From NCBI GenBank assembly GCA_002440125.1, contig DJRQ01000017.1:1-22719 (forward strand): 22,719 bases of DNA, read 5' to 3'. The position numbers and the translations under genes are program-made. Under the pieces are notes generated by a model. That model was given only the letters and a program-made list of their open reading frames with translations. It was not told the DNA's origin and made no database searches. This document shows, in pieces, positions 7,435 through 15,529 of the stretch. The stretch is from Caryophanales bacterium UBA6356 (GTDB taxonomy: Bacteria > Bacillota_I > Bacilli_A > RFN20 > CAG-826). Every line of letters begins with the position of its first letter. Position 1 is the first letter of the stretch.

Positions 7435-8295
7435 CTAATCATTTGCGTTCGCTCCACCCACAACTTCCGTGATCTCTTGGGTGATGGCGTTTTGTCGAGC
7501 TTTGTTATATTCGATGTTAAGCTTATGGAGCAACTCATCGGCATTGTCGTTCGCATTATCCATGGCCGTCCTTCGGGATGCATTCTCCGAGAGCTCGCTT
7601 TCCAAGAGCACGCCATAGAGAACAGACACGAGATAGTCCGGCATTAAAGCGTGAATCATATCATGAGCGCCACCTTCGATAATAGGCGGGCAAAACGAGT
7701 CGTTCCGCCATTCCTTCTTTCCGATTTGCACAGGCAAAAGCTGATAAGCCATCGGCACAAAGGAAATACTATTAACGTAATGGGTATAGAGAATAACAAT
7801 CCTCTTATATTTCTTTTTGTTGAAGTCGTTTTTCAAGGCCATGCAATTTTCATGGAAAAGATCAAAATCCAATGAGGAATTGAGTCCTTCGAAATCATTC
7901 AAAAGATTCTTATAAAGCCCATTTCGCTGGTAATGATTGGAGAGCTTGCTTCCGACCGGCGCTAGGAAATCGGTGGGCTTCACGTTTTTTTCGATGAGCT
8001 TATAGATATTGTTATTATAGGCGCCGCAAAGACCCATATTCGATCCGATAGCAACGTGAAGGGTTGGCAAATCGCCTTCGTTTTCTCTCCCATAGTGGGA
8101 AAGAAGTTCGGGAGAGGCACCAAAAAGATAGCCCATGATATCCTTAAATTCGTCGGCGTATTGCTTCCCTTTGTCGTAAGCGAGCCGAAAACGTTTCGTT
8201 TTAACGCTGGCAATAAGCTCCATTGCCTTCGTTGTTTTTTCAGTCGCCTCAATGGAAAGGATACGACGTTTTGTTTTCGCTAAAGAAGTAGACAT
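7435..8295 (-). CDS. atpG: ATP synthase F1 gamma subunit
   Basis: Rotor shaft of F1. The 286-residue length is normal. The N-terminal helix (TKRRILSIEATEKTTKAMEL), the central MGLCGAYN motif and the highly conserved C-terminal helix (RRTAMDNANDNADEL, then NKARQNAITQEITEVVGGA) are present. Its ATG overlaps the atpA stop (TAATG), and GAGGG serves as Shine-Dalgarno. The usual 'SDRGLCG' is 'GSNMGLCG' here. Confidence 0.97.
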   Translation of the reverse strand: MSTSLAKTKRRILSIEATEKTTKAMELIASVKTKRFRLAYDKGKQYADEFKDIMGYLFGASPELLSHYGRENEGDLPTLHVAIGSNMGLCGAYNNNIYKLIEKNVKPTDFLAPVGSKLSNHYQRNGLYKNLLNDFEGLNSSLDFDLFHENCMALKNDFNKKKYKRIVILYTHYVNSISFVPMAYQLLPVQIGKKEWRNDSFCPPIIEGGAHDMIHALMPDYLVSVLYGVLLESELSENASRRTAMDNANDNADELLHKLNIEYNKARQNAITQEITEVVGGANAND

Positions 8296-9800
8296 TAGGC
8301 CCTCGCTTTTTTAAATTCGGAAATCGCATCTTTCAATGATTGAGTCGATTTTTCATCGAACTCCCTAACCTCTTTTAAACCCTTTAGAAGAGGGACATAG
8401 GAACTAGAAAGATAGGAATACATATCTTTTAAGAAAGGGAGGACATCTTCTTTTTTGAGATCGTCTAAGAACCGTTCCTTGATAGCGAAAAGGTCGATGA
8501 TCTCTTCCCACATCGAAAGAGGCTCCCAATTTTTTTGTTTCAGTGCCTCCATGACGATACCGCCATGGGTCAATATACGTTTGGTCTCATTATCGAGATC
8601 GCTTCCGAATTGAGAGAAGCTCAGATTCTCGTGATAGGTGGCAAGCTCGATTTTCAATGAACTCGAGACTTGCTTCATCGCTTTGATTTGAGCGCTCGAA
8701 CCAACGCGGGAGACGGAAAGACCGCTATCGATAGCAGGGCGTTGGCCACTTGCGAACGCGTCGCTCATCAAGAAGATTTGCCCATCGGTGATGGAAATGA
8801 TATTAGTAGGAATATAGGCGCTGATATCGCCACTTTGGGTTTCCACGATAGGCAAGGCCGTAATCGAGCCGCCGCCATATTGTTTCGAAAGTTTGCACGC
8901 TCTTTCAAGAAGCCTGCTATGAAGATAGAAAATATCGCCTGGATAAGCTTCCCTTCCAGGAGCGCGTCGAAGAAGAAGCGAAAGCGTTCGATAAGCAACG
9001 GCGTGCTTCGAAAGATCGTCTAATACAATGAGCACGTCTTTCCCTTCTTCCATCCACTCTTCGGCGATGGCCATGCCGCTAAAAGGAGCGATATATTGCT
9101 GAGGGGCCGGTTCGCTGGCGCTAGCGTCAATGACGGTCACGTAGTCAAAGCAGCCTCGATTTTTAAGTTTAGCGACAAGATTCGCCACCGAGCTGTTCTT
9201 TTGGCCGATAGCAACATAAACGCAGTAAACGCCCTTTCCTTTTTGGTGGACGATCGTGTCTAGGGCAATGGAGGTTTTGCCGGTTTGTCTATCGCCGATG
9301 ATAAGTTCGCGTTGCCCTCTGCCGATAGGAATCATGCTATCGATGGCCTTAATGCCCGTTTCCAAGGGAGTATTGACGCTTTCCCGCATCATGACGCCAG
9401 GAGCAATGCGCTCAATAGGACGAGTTTTATTGGCCTTGATGGGCCCCAATCCATCGATCGGAAGCCCCAAAGGGGAGACGACACGCCCCAATAAGCCATC
9501 ACCAACAGGCACTTCCACGACTTTCCCAGTCCTTTTGACTGTATCCCCTTCCTTAATCTGGAGATCGCTTTCCAAAAGAACGGCGCCAACGGAATCAAGG
9601 TTGAGGTTCATCACCATGCCATAAACGTCGTTTGGGAAAAGCAAAAGCTCGCCTAACATGGCATCCGCCAATCCGTAGATCGAAGCGATGCCATCGCCAA
9701 CCGAAACAACGCTTCCCACTTCGTTATTTTCGATTTGGCCCTCATAGCCTTTGATCTGCTCTTTGATGAGAGCGCTTATTTCTTTTGCGTTAAAATTCAT
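8295..9800 (-). CDS. atpA: ATP synthase F1 alpha subunit
   Basis: Regulatory nucleotide-binding subunit that alternates with beta. The 501 residues include the P-loop GDRQTGKT at 169-176, the same numbering as Bacillus enzymes, and the family segments APGVMMRESV, AVAYRTLSLLLRRAPGREAYPGD and SRVGSSAQ. An AAAGGAG ribosome-binding site precedes the ATG, which overlaps the atpH stop as ATGA, indicating translational coupling. Confidence 0.98.
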   Translation of the reverse strand: MNFNAKEISALIKEQIKGYEGQIENNEVGSVVSVGDGIASIYGLADAMLGELLLFPNDVYGMVMNLNLDSVGAVLLESDLQIKEGDTVKRTGKVVEVPVGDGLLGRVVSPLGLPIDGLGPIKANKTRPIERIAPGVMMRESVNTPLETGIKAIDSMIPIGRGQRELIIGDRQTGKTSIALDTIVHQKGKGVYCVYVAIGQKNSSVANLVAKLKNRGCFDYVTVIDASASEPAPQQYIAPFSGMAIAEEWMEEGKDVLIVLDDLSKHAVAYRTLSLLLRRAPGREAYPGDIFYLHSRLLERACKLSKQYGGGSITALPIVETQSGDISAYIPTNIISITDGQIFLMSDAFASGQRPAIDSGLSVSRVGSSAQIKAMKQVSSSLKIELATYHENLSFSQFGSDLDNETKRILTHGGIVMEALKQKNWEPLSMWEEIIDLFAIKERFLDDLKKEDVLPFLKDMYSYLSSSYVPLLKGLKEVREFDEKSTQSLKDAISEFKKARA

Positions 9801-10351
9801 AGGACGTCTCCTTTCAATAGTGATTGGCGAAGGGCCTCTATCTTGCCTTCGATAGACGAATCATAGAGCTTTTCGCCAAGATAAACACGAACTCCGCCAA
9901 TAAGGCTTTTATCAATGCGATTGGTAAGTTCGCATCGGATGTTTTTCTTTTTTTCAAAAGCGGATTCGATAGCCTGAATATCCTCTTTCGAAAGAAGGGA
10001 TACGCTATAGACGATGCCTTCTTCGATGCAAAGCTTTTTGTTCGCAAGCGTGCGAAATTCAGTTTCGATTCTCGGCAAAAGCGAAAGAAGGTGTTTGTCG
10101 AGAAGAAAAGTCAAAAAAGCTTTAAGATGCTTCGTTTTGGAAGAAGAAAGAAAGGCGGAAAGAACCATTTCTTTTCGGGAGAAAGGCAAGACTTCGCTTG
10201 AAAAAAAACGAAGCGTCTCTTCTCCTTTTTCTTCGAACAAGAAAGAGACGACGTCATGAAGCTCTTCTTTATAAAGCGAAAGGTCTTCTCCGCTCTCTAA
10301 AGCCAAAGAGTACAAAGCGTTGGCAATTGAAAAGGATTCTCTCTCGTCCAT
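9797..10351 (-). CDS. atpH: ATP synthase F1 delta subunit
   Basis: Peripheral-stalk subunit that ties the top of F1 to the b dimer. The 184 residues show the six-helix N-terminal domain (SIANALYSLALES) and the conserved C-terminal signature IGGVRVYLGEKLYDSSIEG. It sits 8 nt after atpF with an AGGA ribosome-binding site, in the expected F-H-A order. Confidence 0.95.
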   Translation of the reverse strand: MDERESFSIANALYSLALESGEDLSLYKEELHDVVSFLFEEKGEETLRFFSSEVLPFSRKEMVLSAFLSSSKTKHLKAFLTFLLDKHLLSLLPRIETEFRTLANKKLCIEEGIVYSVSLLSKEDIQAIESAFEKKKNIRCELTNRIDKSLIGGVRVYLGEKLYDSSIEGKIEALRQSLLKGDVL

Positions 10352-10359
10352 TTTGCTTC

Positions 10360-10911
10360 CTATTTCTCCTCTTTGATGTTTTTCTCAAAGTTTTTCAAAA
10401 GCTTCTTTTGCGTTTCTTCGTCAAGATCCTTAGAAAGAACTTCTTTAGACGCGTCGATGGCAAGATTCACAATTTCATCGTGCATGGAATTCCGTGCCTT
10501 TGAAACGGCGCTAGCGATGTCCTTGTCGGCTTGTTTTTTGATGCGGGAGGCTTCTTCTTTCGCGCTATCTTCAATCTTTTTGGCGGCGATTTGCGCATCC
10601 TTTTGGGATTTTTCGATGATATTAGCGCCTTCGAGGCGGGCTTTGTTGACAAGCGCTTCGCTTTCCAAAGCCTTTCTTTCGTAAATTGCTTTCGCCTCTT
10701 CACTATCCTTGATGTTCTTCTCGATATGGTTTTTTCGAGCATCAAGATATTTTTTAATCGGCTTATAAGCGATGAAATAAAGAACCACGAAAAGAACGAT
10801 TAACGCCAAAAAGTTAATCAAAAAACTCCAGAAATTGGGAAACAGCTTATTTAGGAAATCCTCTTGCGTGAATGGTTTATTCCCTTCGAGGATGAATGGC
10901 GTATAAAACAT
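10360..10911 (-). CDS. atpF: ATP synthase Fo b subunit
   Basis: Peripheral-stalk subunit. The 183-residue chain has one membrane helix at about residues 28-50 (FWSFLINFLALIVLFVVLYF), the typical AYKPIKKYLDARK following it, and then a long charged helix for the dimeric stalk. The ATG at 10911 follows AGGAG by four bases; the open frame extends 12 codons further upstream into atpE but without a better start. Confidence 0.95.
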   Translation of the reverse strand: MFYTPFILEGNKPFTQEDFLNKLFPNFWSFLINFLALIVLFVVLYFIAYKPIKKYLDARKNHIEKNIKDSEEAKAIYERKALESEALVNKARLEGANIIEKSQKDAQIAAKKIEDSAKEEASRIKKQADKDIASAVSKARNSMHDEIVNLAIDASKEVLSKDLDEETQKKLLKNFEKNIKEEK

Positions 10912-10918
10912 TGTTCTC

Positions 10919-11149
10919 CTACATGACAAAGATGATGAGAATAGCAATGATCAAAGAATAAATGGCCGTCGATTCATCAAGAGCGACCGCGACGATCATA
11001 TTCGAGCGAAGCTTGTCGGCCATTTCTGGATTTCTTGCCATACCATCGATTGCATGAGAGCAAATAAGGCCTTCGCCGATGCTCGACAAGCATCCAAAGG
11101 CGACCGCAATCGCCGCCGCAATGGCGCGTAAACCTAAATTGATATCCAT
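10919..11149 (-). CDS. atpE: ATP synthase Fo c subunit, predicted Na+-type with two carboxylates
   Basis: Rotor-ring proteolipid: 76 residues, two hydrophobic helices and the polar loop ARNPE (38-42). The ion-binding Glu is E59 in the sequence VALDESTAIYSL. S60, T61 and Y64 match the Na+-binding set of Propionigenium and Ilyobacter c subunits (E65, S66, T67, Y70). The helix-1 partner, Gln32 in those proteins, is E26 here, at the same spacing of 33 residues; a Glu at that position is the two-carboxylate arrangement described for Fusobacterium nucleatum. D58 just before the Glu is unusual. The helix-1 glycine repeat is degraded (G19, L21, S23, G25). Ion specificity is inferred from sequence only. 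Confidence 0.95.
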   Translation of the reverse strand: MDINLGLRAIAAAIAVAFGCLSSIGEGLICSHAIDGMARNPEMADKLRSNMIVAVALDESTAIYSLIIAILIIFVM

Positions 11150-11160
11150 ATTTTTACCTC

Positions 11161-12021
11161 CTATATGGCTTTCGGTTTCTTGTCTTTCTCCTTATTCGCT
11201 GACATTTCCACAAGCGGTCTTTCTTGAGCGATCCATAGAGCGGTCAAACTCGCAAAAACCAAAGTCTGGACAAAGCCAGAGAATAAGCTGAAATAAAGGT
11301 TCAGAACTCCCATCGGCATAGGAGCAAGGAAAACGCCAGTCCAATAAGGCCACATATTCCAATAGCTTTCGAGATTCGTTCCAATGAAGCCATTCACTCC
11401 CATAGCGCCGAAGATGGCGTTTGAAGCATTGGAAAGGGCCCATTGAATTAGGCCGATGATGACGCTTCCAGCCAGGCAATTGCCAAACATACGCATGGTG
11501 GTGGAAATAATCGGGGACCACATGGTGATAAGGTTAATCGGCAAAAAGACCGGAATCGGCTCGATATAGCGATGGAAATATCCAAAATGCTGGTATTTGA
11601 TGGCCACCGCTTGAATGATGACAAACATGATAATGGCTAGGCCAAGAGGAACCGCAAGCCAATCCACAACGCTTGGGAGGCCAAAAAGGGAAAAGATAAA
11701 AGAAATGAAGAGATAGGCGAAAAGGGTCCAAAAATAACCACCGTATCCTTTTGCGCTTTCCCCCATATTCGATCCCACAAAACTCTGGCACATATCGTAA
11801 TAAAGCTCAGCGAGAAAGAGTATGCCCTTTGGCTTTTTGAGGTACTCTTTCTTCTTTAAGCCAATCGTGGCGCGTATGCCGACGATGGCACCTATGAGAA
11901 GAAGAACGGCCATGATAAGAAGAGAGCTCAGCAATGGCGCGTCAATGCTATCGGCGCCATGCCATTCAAACATCGATTCAAGACGGGCTTGGGAAGCAGC
12001 GTCAAACACTTGGAACATCAT
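11161..12021 (-). CDS. atpB: ATP synthase Fo a subunit
   Basis: Membrane stator that forms the two ion half-channels against the c-ring. The 286-residue protein has at least five hydrophobic segments. The essential Arg is R177 in IISTTMRMFGN, and the last helix (NLYFSLFSGFVQTLVF, Q252) fits the conserved C-terminal segment. It begins with two Met codons; the first overlaps the atpI-like stop as ATGA, after a strong GGGGAGG ribosome-binding site. Confidence 0.95.
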   Translation of the reverse strand: MMFQVFDAASQARLESMFEWHGADSIDAPLLSSLLIMAVLLLIGAIVGIRATIGLKKKEYLKKPKGILFLAELYYDMCQSFVGSNMGESAKGYGGYFWTLFAYLFISFIFSLFGLPSVVDWLAVPLGLAIIMFVIIQAVAIKYQHFGYFHRYIEPIPVFLPINLITMWSPIISTTMRMFGNCLAGSVIIGLIQWALSNASNAIFGAMGVNGFIGTNLESYWNMWPYWTGVFLAPMPMGVLNLYFSLFSGFVQTLVFASLTALWIAQERPLVEMSANKEKDKKPKAI

Positions 12022-12509
12022 TTGATTTCCTCCCCTCGCTCTTCTCCTGGAAGAGGCATTGTTTTAACGCTCTTATTTCCTTTTTGCAAATAGGCCAAAA
12101 GAAGAAGCAAAAAAGGAAGAGGGAGAAGCGAAGCGGCTGAAGTATAGAAATTAAAAGCGTCGAACCCTCCGAACCACTCTTTCTTAAAAGAGCAAATAGC
12201 GCTCACAAAAAGAACCGCGGCATATCCTAAAAATCGCAAACCTAAGCAAAGGAGGGTAAAAGCGAGACTTCCTTTCTTGGCGTCCCTTCGTTGAAGGCTT
12301 TTCCCTTGAAAACACATCGACCAATAAGAAAAGAAGCTAAAGAGCGATCCAAGAAGCCAACCCAAGGGATAGGAATAGCCTTCTATGTCATAGAAAAAGA
12401 AAAGAGGGCAAAGGCAAAGGAAAACAAAAAGGGCAAGAACGCTCATCCAGAAATAGACGTGTCCTTCTTCGCTTCGATTGCAGTACCAATTCGCCAGTCT
12501 TTCTCTCAT
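12018..12509 (-). CDS. atpI: AtpI-like membrane protein, first gene of the ATP synthase operon
   Basis: A 163-residue protein with four predicted membrane helices (about residues 22-42, 49-69, 82-105 and 116-138) and charged ends. Position directly upstream of atpB, the four-helix layout, the GWLLGS segment in helix 2 and the Arg in helix 3 (LRFLGYAAVLF) match the ATP synthase subunit I family, which helps assemble the c-ring and may supply Mg2+ or Ca2+. Sequence similarity in this family is low, so the name rests largely on context. The ATG at 12509 was chosen over the TTG at 12545 because that TTG belongs to a good -35 and the -10 ends 7 nt before the ATG. No Shine-Dalgarno is visible at suitable distance. 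Confidence 0.75.
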   Translation of the reverse strand: MRERLANWYCNRSEEGHVYFWMSVLALFVFLCLCPLFFFYDIEGYSYPLGWLLGSLFSFFSYWSMCFQGKSLQRRDAKKGSLAFTLLCLGLRFLGYAAVLFVSAICSFKKEWFGGFDAFNFYTSAASLLPLPFLLLLLAYLQKGNKSVKTMPLPGEERGEEIK

Positions 12510-12516
12510 CGACGTA

Positions 12517-12545
12517 ATGCTACTTTCCTTTAAAGGAAAAGTCAA
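12517..12545 (-). promoter_or_regulatory. ATP synthase operon promoter
   Basis: On the minus strand TTGACT (12545-12540, five of six to consensus) and TAGCAT (12522-12517, four of six) are separated by exactly 17 nt. The -10 ends 7 nt before the ATG at 12509, predicting a leaderless transcript for the nine-gene operon. Confidence 0.7.
12524..12539. promoter_or_regulatory. Perfect 16-bp palindrome in the ATP synthase promoter spacer (candidate operator)
   Basis: TTTCCTTTAAAGGAAA reads identically on both strands and occupies 16 of the 17 spacer bases between -35 and -10. A dimeric regulator bound here would contact or block polymerase. The regulator is unknown. Confidence 0.5.
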
Positions 12546-12672
12546 AGAAACGAAAGACTTTCTTCCAAGAACACAAGGTCGAAGAAAAAGAACATCGGCC
12601 GATTATTCCATGGGCGATTTTAAAGAAATTGAAAAGAATTTGAAACCGCTTACAAAATTATCAAGATGAAAC

Positions 12673-12701
12673 TTGTAAGAGAGGGACGCTTTAAGTAGAA
12701 T
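12673..12701 (+). promoter_or_regulatory. Promoter of the nucleoside kinase gene
   Basis: TTGTAA (12673-12678) and TAGAAT (12696-12701) are 17 nt apart. The -10 ends 27 nt before the ATG, giving a leader of about 20 nt with GAGG placed 7 nt before the start. This is the only clearly leadered first gene in the window. Confidence 0.6.
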
Positions 12702-12728
12702 GAATGGCTAAAAGATTGAGGTTCCATT

Positions 12729-14381
12729 ATGTCCTTTAAATTGAAAATAAATAACGAAGAAAAAGCGTTCGAGAAGAAAGTGATGTTGCTTTCGCTACTT
12801 GGCGAAAAGGAAAAAGAAGAAAAAGACATCGTTTGCGCGAAGGTCAATAACCGCGTTCGCGAGCTTACATATGAAGTTTATTACGATGCCGAAATCGAAT
12901 TCCTAACAGTCAAGGACCACGAAGCCATGAAGATTTACGAAGCCTCGCTTCGCTACGTGCTAGCCATGGCTTTCGCACGCGTTTATCCAAGTCTAAAAAT
13001 TCGCTTTGCCTATAACGTCAGCCGTTGCATCAGCATCCATATTTTGAATCCAGGCATCAGCGCCACCACCGCAATGCTTCTAAAAATCAATCACGAAATG
13101 GAAGAGATCGTGAAAGGGGATTATCCCTTGAAGCGGCTTATCGTTTCGAAAAACGATGCCCGCAAGATCTACGAAGAACAAGGCTTTAGCGATAAATCGG
13201 AAGTTTTGGATTATCGTCCAGAAAAGACCGTCCACCTCTATTCCTGCGATGGATATCTCAATTACATGTATAGCCATCTTGTGCCTAGCACCGGCTATGT
13301 GAAACGTTACAAAATACGTCTTTACGCGCCTGGCTTTTTAGTGCAATACCCACGAAGCGAGTGCGATGGAAGAATCCCTGATTTTGAGGATGCCCCCACT
13401 TTCGGACGCGTTCTAAAGGAATCCCACGATTGGGCGAAAATAGTTGGTTTTAATACCGTTTCGCTTATCAATAAGGAAATCGCCACAAGCGGCAGTGCCG
13501 AATTCATTAACATTTGCGAGGCAAGACATAACCGCCAGCTTTGCGAACTCGGACAACTTATCGAAGACGACATTGGCGACATCAAACTCATTTGCATCGC
13601 CGGTCCTTCAAGCTCTGGCAAGACCACTTTCGCCAACCGTCTCCGCATTGAGCTTTTATCGCGAGGCATTCGGCCGATCCGCGTTTCCATCGACGACTAC
13701 TACAAAACGAAGGAAGAAATTCCCCTTGGATCCGATGGCGAAAGGGATTTTGAAGCCCTTGACGCGCTCGATATCGATTACTTCCAGCAAGACATCCTTT
13801 CCTTGATTTCGGGGGAAGAAGTCGACCTTCCTCGTTTCGACTTCACCTTAGGACACCGCGTCTTCGGAAGGAAAGTGAAGCTTAGCAAAGATCAACCCAT
13901 TATCATCGAAGGAATACACGCTTTAAACGAACAATTGACGAATAGCATCCCCAAAAGCGACAAATTCAAAATCTTCATTTCCCCGCAAGCTCAAATCAAT
14001 ATCGATGACCATAATCCCGTCAGTTTGACGGACTTGAGGCTCCTTCGTCGCATCGTGCGCGACCAGAAATTCCGTCATAGTCCGGCTGAAGAAACTTTCT
14101 CTATGTGGCCTAAGGTCCGGGCTGGGGAATTCAAATGGATTTATCCTACCCAAGAAGGAAGCGACTACGTTTACAACAGCTTTTTGCCTTATGAGATCGC
14201 CGTCATGAAAAAATACGCCTACCCTCTTTTGGCTTCGATTCCTAACGAATCCCCCTATTATCCCGATGCAGGACGTCTTATTAGAATGCTGAAGTTCTTT
14301 ACCGACATGTCCGATGAATGGGTTCCCTCGAACAGCCTCATGAGGGAATTCATCGGCGGAAGCTGCTATGCCGACGTCTAA
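12729..14381 (+). CDS. Nucleoside (uridine) kinase family protein with ThrRS-like N-terminal region
   Basis: A 550-residue protein of the Firmicutes two-part nucleoside kinase family. The first half resembles the N-terminal and editing-like SAD region of threonyl-tRNA synthetase (NPGISATTAMLLKINHEMEE, then PLKRLIVSKNDARKIYEEQ). The second half is a phosphoribulokinase/uridine kinase domain with P-loop GPSSSGKTT at about residues 292-300, SIDDYYK after it, and PIIIEGIHALN. The family probably phosphorylates uridine or another nucleoside; the role of the synthetase-like part is unknown. It has its own promoter and a GAGG Shine-Dalgarno, ends with tandem stops (TAATAA), and is convergent with the DUF5677-like gene. 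Confidence 0.9.
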   Translation: MSFKLKINNEEKAFEKKVMLLSLLGEKEKEEKDIVCAKVNNRVRELTYEVYYDAEIEFLTVKDHEAMKIYEASLRYVLAMAFARVYPSLKIRFAYNVSRCISIHILNPGISATTAMLLKINHEMEEIVKGDYPLKRLIVSKNDARKIYEEQGFSDKSEVLDYRPEKTVHLYSCDGYLNYMYSHLVPSTGYVKRYKIRLYAPGFLVQYPRSECDGRIPDFEDAPTFGRVLKESHDWAKIVGFNTVSLINKEIATSGSAEFINICEARHNRQLCELGQLIEDDIGDIKLICIAGPSSSGKTTFANRLRIELLSRGIRPIRVSIDDYYKTKEEIPLGSDGERDFEALDALDIDYFQQDILSLISGEEVDLPRFDFTLGHRVFGRKVKLSKDQPIIIEGIHALNEQLTNSIPKSDKFKIFISPQAQINIDDHNPVSLTDLRLLRRIVRDQKFRHSPAEETFSMWPKVRAGEFKWIYPTQEGSDYVYNSFLPYEIAVMKKYAYPLLASIPNESPYYPDAGRLIRMLKFFTDMSDEWVPSNSLMREFIGGSCYADV

Positions 14382-14386
14382 TAAGA

Positions 14387-14407
14387 CGCTTCGTTCATAG
14401 CTAAGCG
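14387..14407 (+). terminator. Weak candidate terminator after the nucleoside kinase gene
   Basis: CGCTT (14387-14391) and AAGCG (14403-14407) can pair around an 11-base loop and are followed on the plus strand by CTTTTCTTTT. The stem is short and overlaps the last codons of the convergent gene. Confidence 0.25.
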
Positions 14408-15528
14408 CTTTTCTTTTCGTTTAAAGAGGCAAAGAGCTTTTGCTCATAGCGATAGCAAGAAAGAAGCTCTCCGAAATAAAGGTTTCGAAGGGCAAGGTAC
14501 CTATTTTTCTCTTTTTCAGGGACGGTGCTAAGATACAAAGAGCCAAAAATCTTTTCAAGGCGAAAAAAGGACTCATAGAGATTCAGAATCGTGACGTAAT
14601 AGAAATAGTTCTTTTTCGAATAGATGAGCAAAGGGGAACTATGGGCGATTTCGCTCGACATTTCGTAAACTTTCGAATATTGCCTTAGATTGGCGACTCT
14701 TTCCACCCCATCGCGAAAATTGAGTTTGAATTCCTCGATTTTTCCATCGCGGACATCGAGTATCGCCAAAAGCCAACCATATTCGATGTAGCGTTTCATG
14801 TCTTTGCTTTTCAATTCGAAAGAGCGCATCCCTTCTTTTATTTGTTCGAATACTTTATCCGTCTCTTCTTTGCTCGCTAAGCCACCGCGAAAGGCGACGG
14901 CATATTTAAGATGCTTTAGATAGGCATCGATAACGTCTTTCCCATAACGAAGCATCACTTGCAAAATGCATTCGTTTTCATGCAACGTTCGCCAAGTGCT
15001 AAAAGCTTCCGTCTCAAAACCGTTGGTAAGAAGCATCACGATGCATTGGGCCATGGAAAAGCCTTTGCGGAGAATATCAATCACCAAAGTCTTGTTGGGT
15101 TCGCCACTTTGATAACGGGAAAGCATTCCCAAGATGAAATTTAAATAAAGATTGATAGTGCTTATTTCGGGAGCGAAACGATTCGAAAAGTTTTGGTTCT
15201 TATAAGCCAAATGCTCATTGGTGTAGTACTTATCAAGCACTAACGAAAGGAGCAAAGACTCATATTTGGGATCCTTTACGATGTCGCTTTCCTTTTTATC
15301 GGGATTCGAACGCAAAAAGAAAACGTGCTCGTTTACCAAATAAAGGGTGATTTGCACGGGATTTAAAGGGATTTGAGAGAAAAAAGAGCTTTCTTCGTCT
15401 AGGGACGAACCACTTTCGATAGCATCCGAAAAACACTCATAGAGGAAATCGCGATCCACGCCTTTGGGTGCGTGAAGCGCCTCTAAGAGTTTTAGAAAAT
15501 TTTCCTTCGTTATTTTTTCTTGCATCAT
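14401..15528 (-). CDS. Uncharacterised protein, DUF5677-like, coupled to addA
   Basis: A 375-residue, mostly helical, soluble protein with no signal peptide. The central part (LLTNGFETEAFSTWRTLHENECILQ split around R180 and E184) and the later YEMSSEIAHSSPL (Y288, S291, H296) resemble the DUF5677 family, a helical group sometimes compared with HEPN folds. I recognise the pattern only loosely, and the canonical HEPN Rx4-6H motif is not seen. It begins with two Met codons one base after the addA stop, without an evident Shine-Dalgarno, so translation probably depends on ribosomes finishing addA. The function is unknown; position makes a role linked to DNA break repair or phage defence possible but unproven. 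Confidence 0.7.
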   Translation of the reverse strand: MMQEKITKENFLKLLEALHAPKGVDRDFLYECFSDAIESGSSLDEESSFFSQIPLNPVQITLYLVNEHVFFLRSNPDKKESDIVKDPKYESLLLSLVLDKYYTNEHLAYKNQNFSNRFAPEISTINLYLNFILGMLSRYQSGEPNKTLVIDILRKGFSMAQCIVMLLTNGFETEAFSTWRTLHENECILQVMLRYGKDVIDAYLKHLKYAVAFRGGLASKEETDKVFEQIKEGMRSFELKSKDMKRYIEYGWLLAILDVRDGKIEEFKLNFRDGVERVANLRQYSKVYEMSSEIAHSSPLLIYSKKNYFYYVTILNLYESFFRLEKIFGSLYLSTVPEKEKNRYLALRNLYFGELLSCYRYEQKLFASLNEKKSA

Positions 15529-15529
15529 C

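Larger units (their letters stand above)
12510..12728. other. Divergent intergenic region between the ATP synthase operon and the nucleoside kinase
   Basis: The longest non-coding stretch of the window. It holds the two promoters listed separately, the 16-bp palindrome, and two smaller inverted repeats, GAAAG-A-CTTTC (12552-12562) and ATCGGCCGAT (12594-12603). No convincing gene lies in it. Confidence 0.6.

Noticed and set aside
7099..7647. Long plus-strand open frame opposite atpD and atpG
   Set aside because: It is antisense to two firmly identified genes; its length follows from their codon composition.
12018..12545. A TTG start at 12545 for the atpI-like gene
   Set aside because: The TTG is part of a good -35 (TTGACT) correctly spaced from a -10, so the extra 12 codons would lie in the promoter.
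12610..12669. Short plus-strand reading frame of 19 codons in the divergent intergenic region
   Set aside because: No ribosome-binding site or promoter suited to it, and no recognisable sequence; it ends just before the kinase -35.
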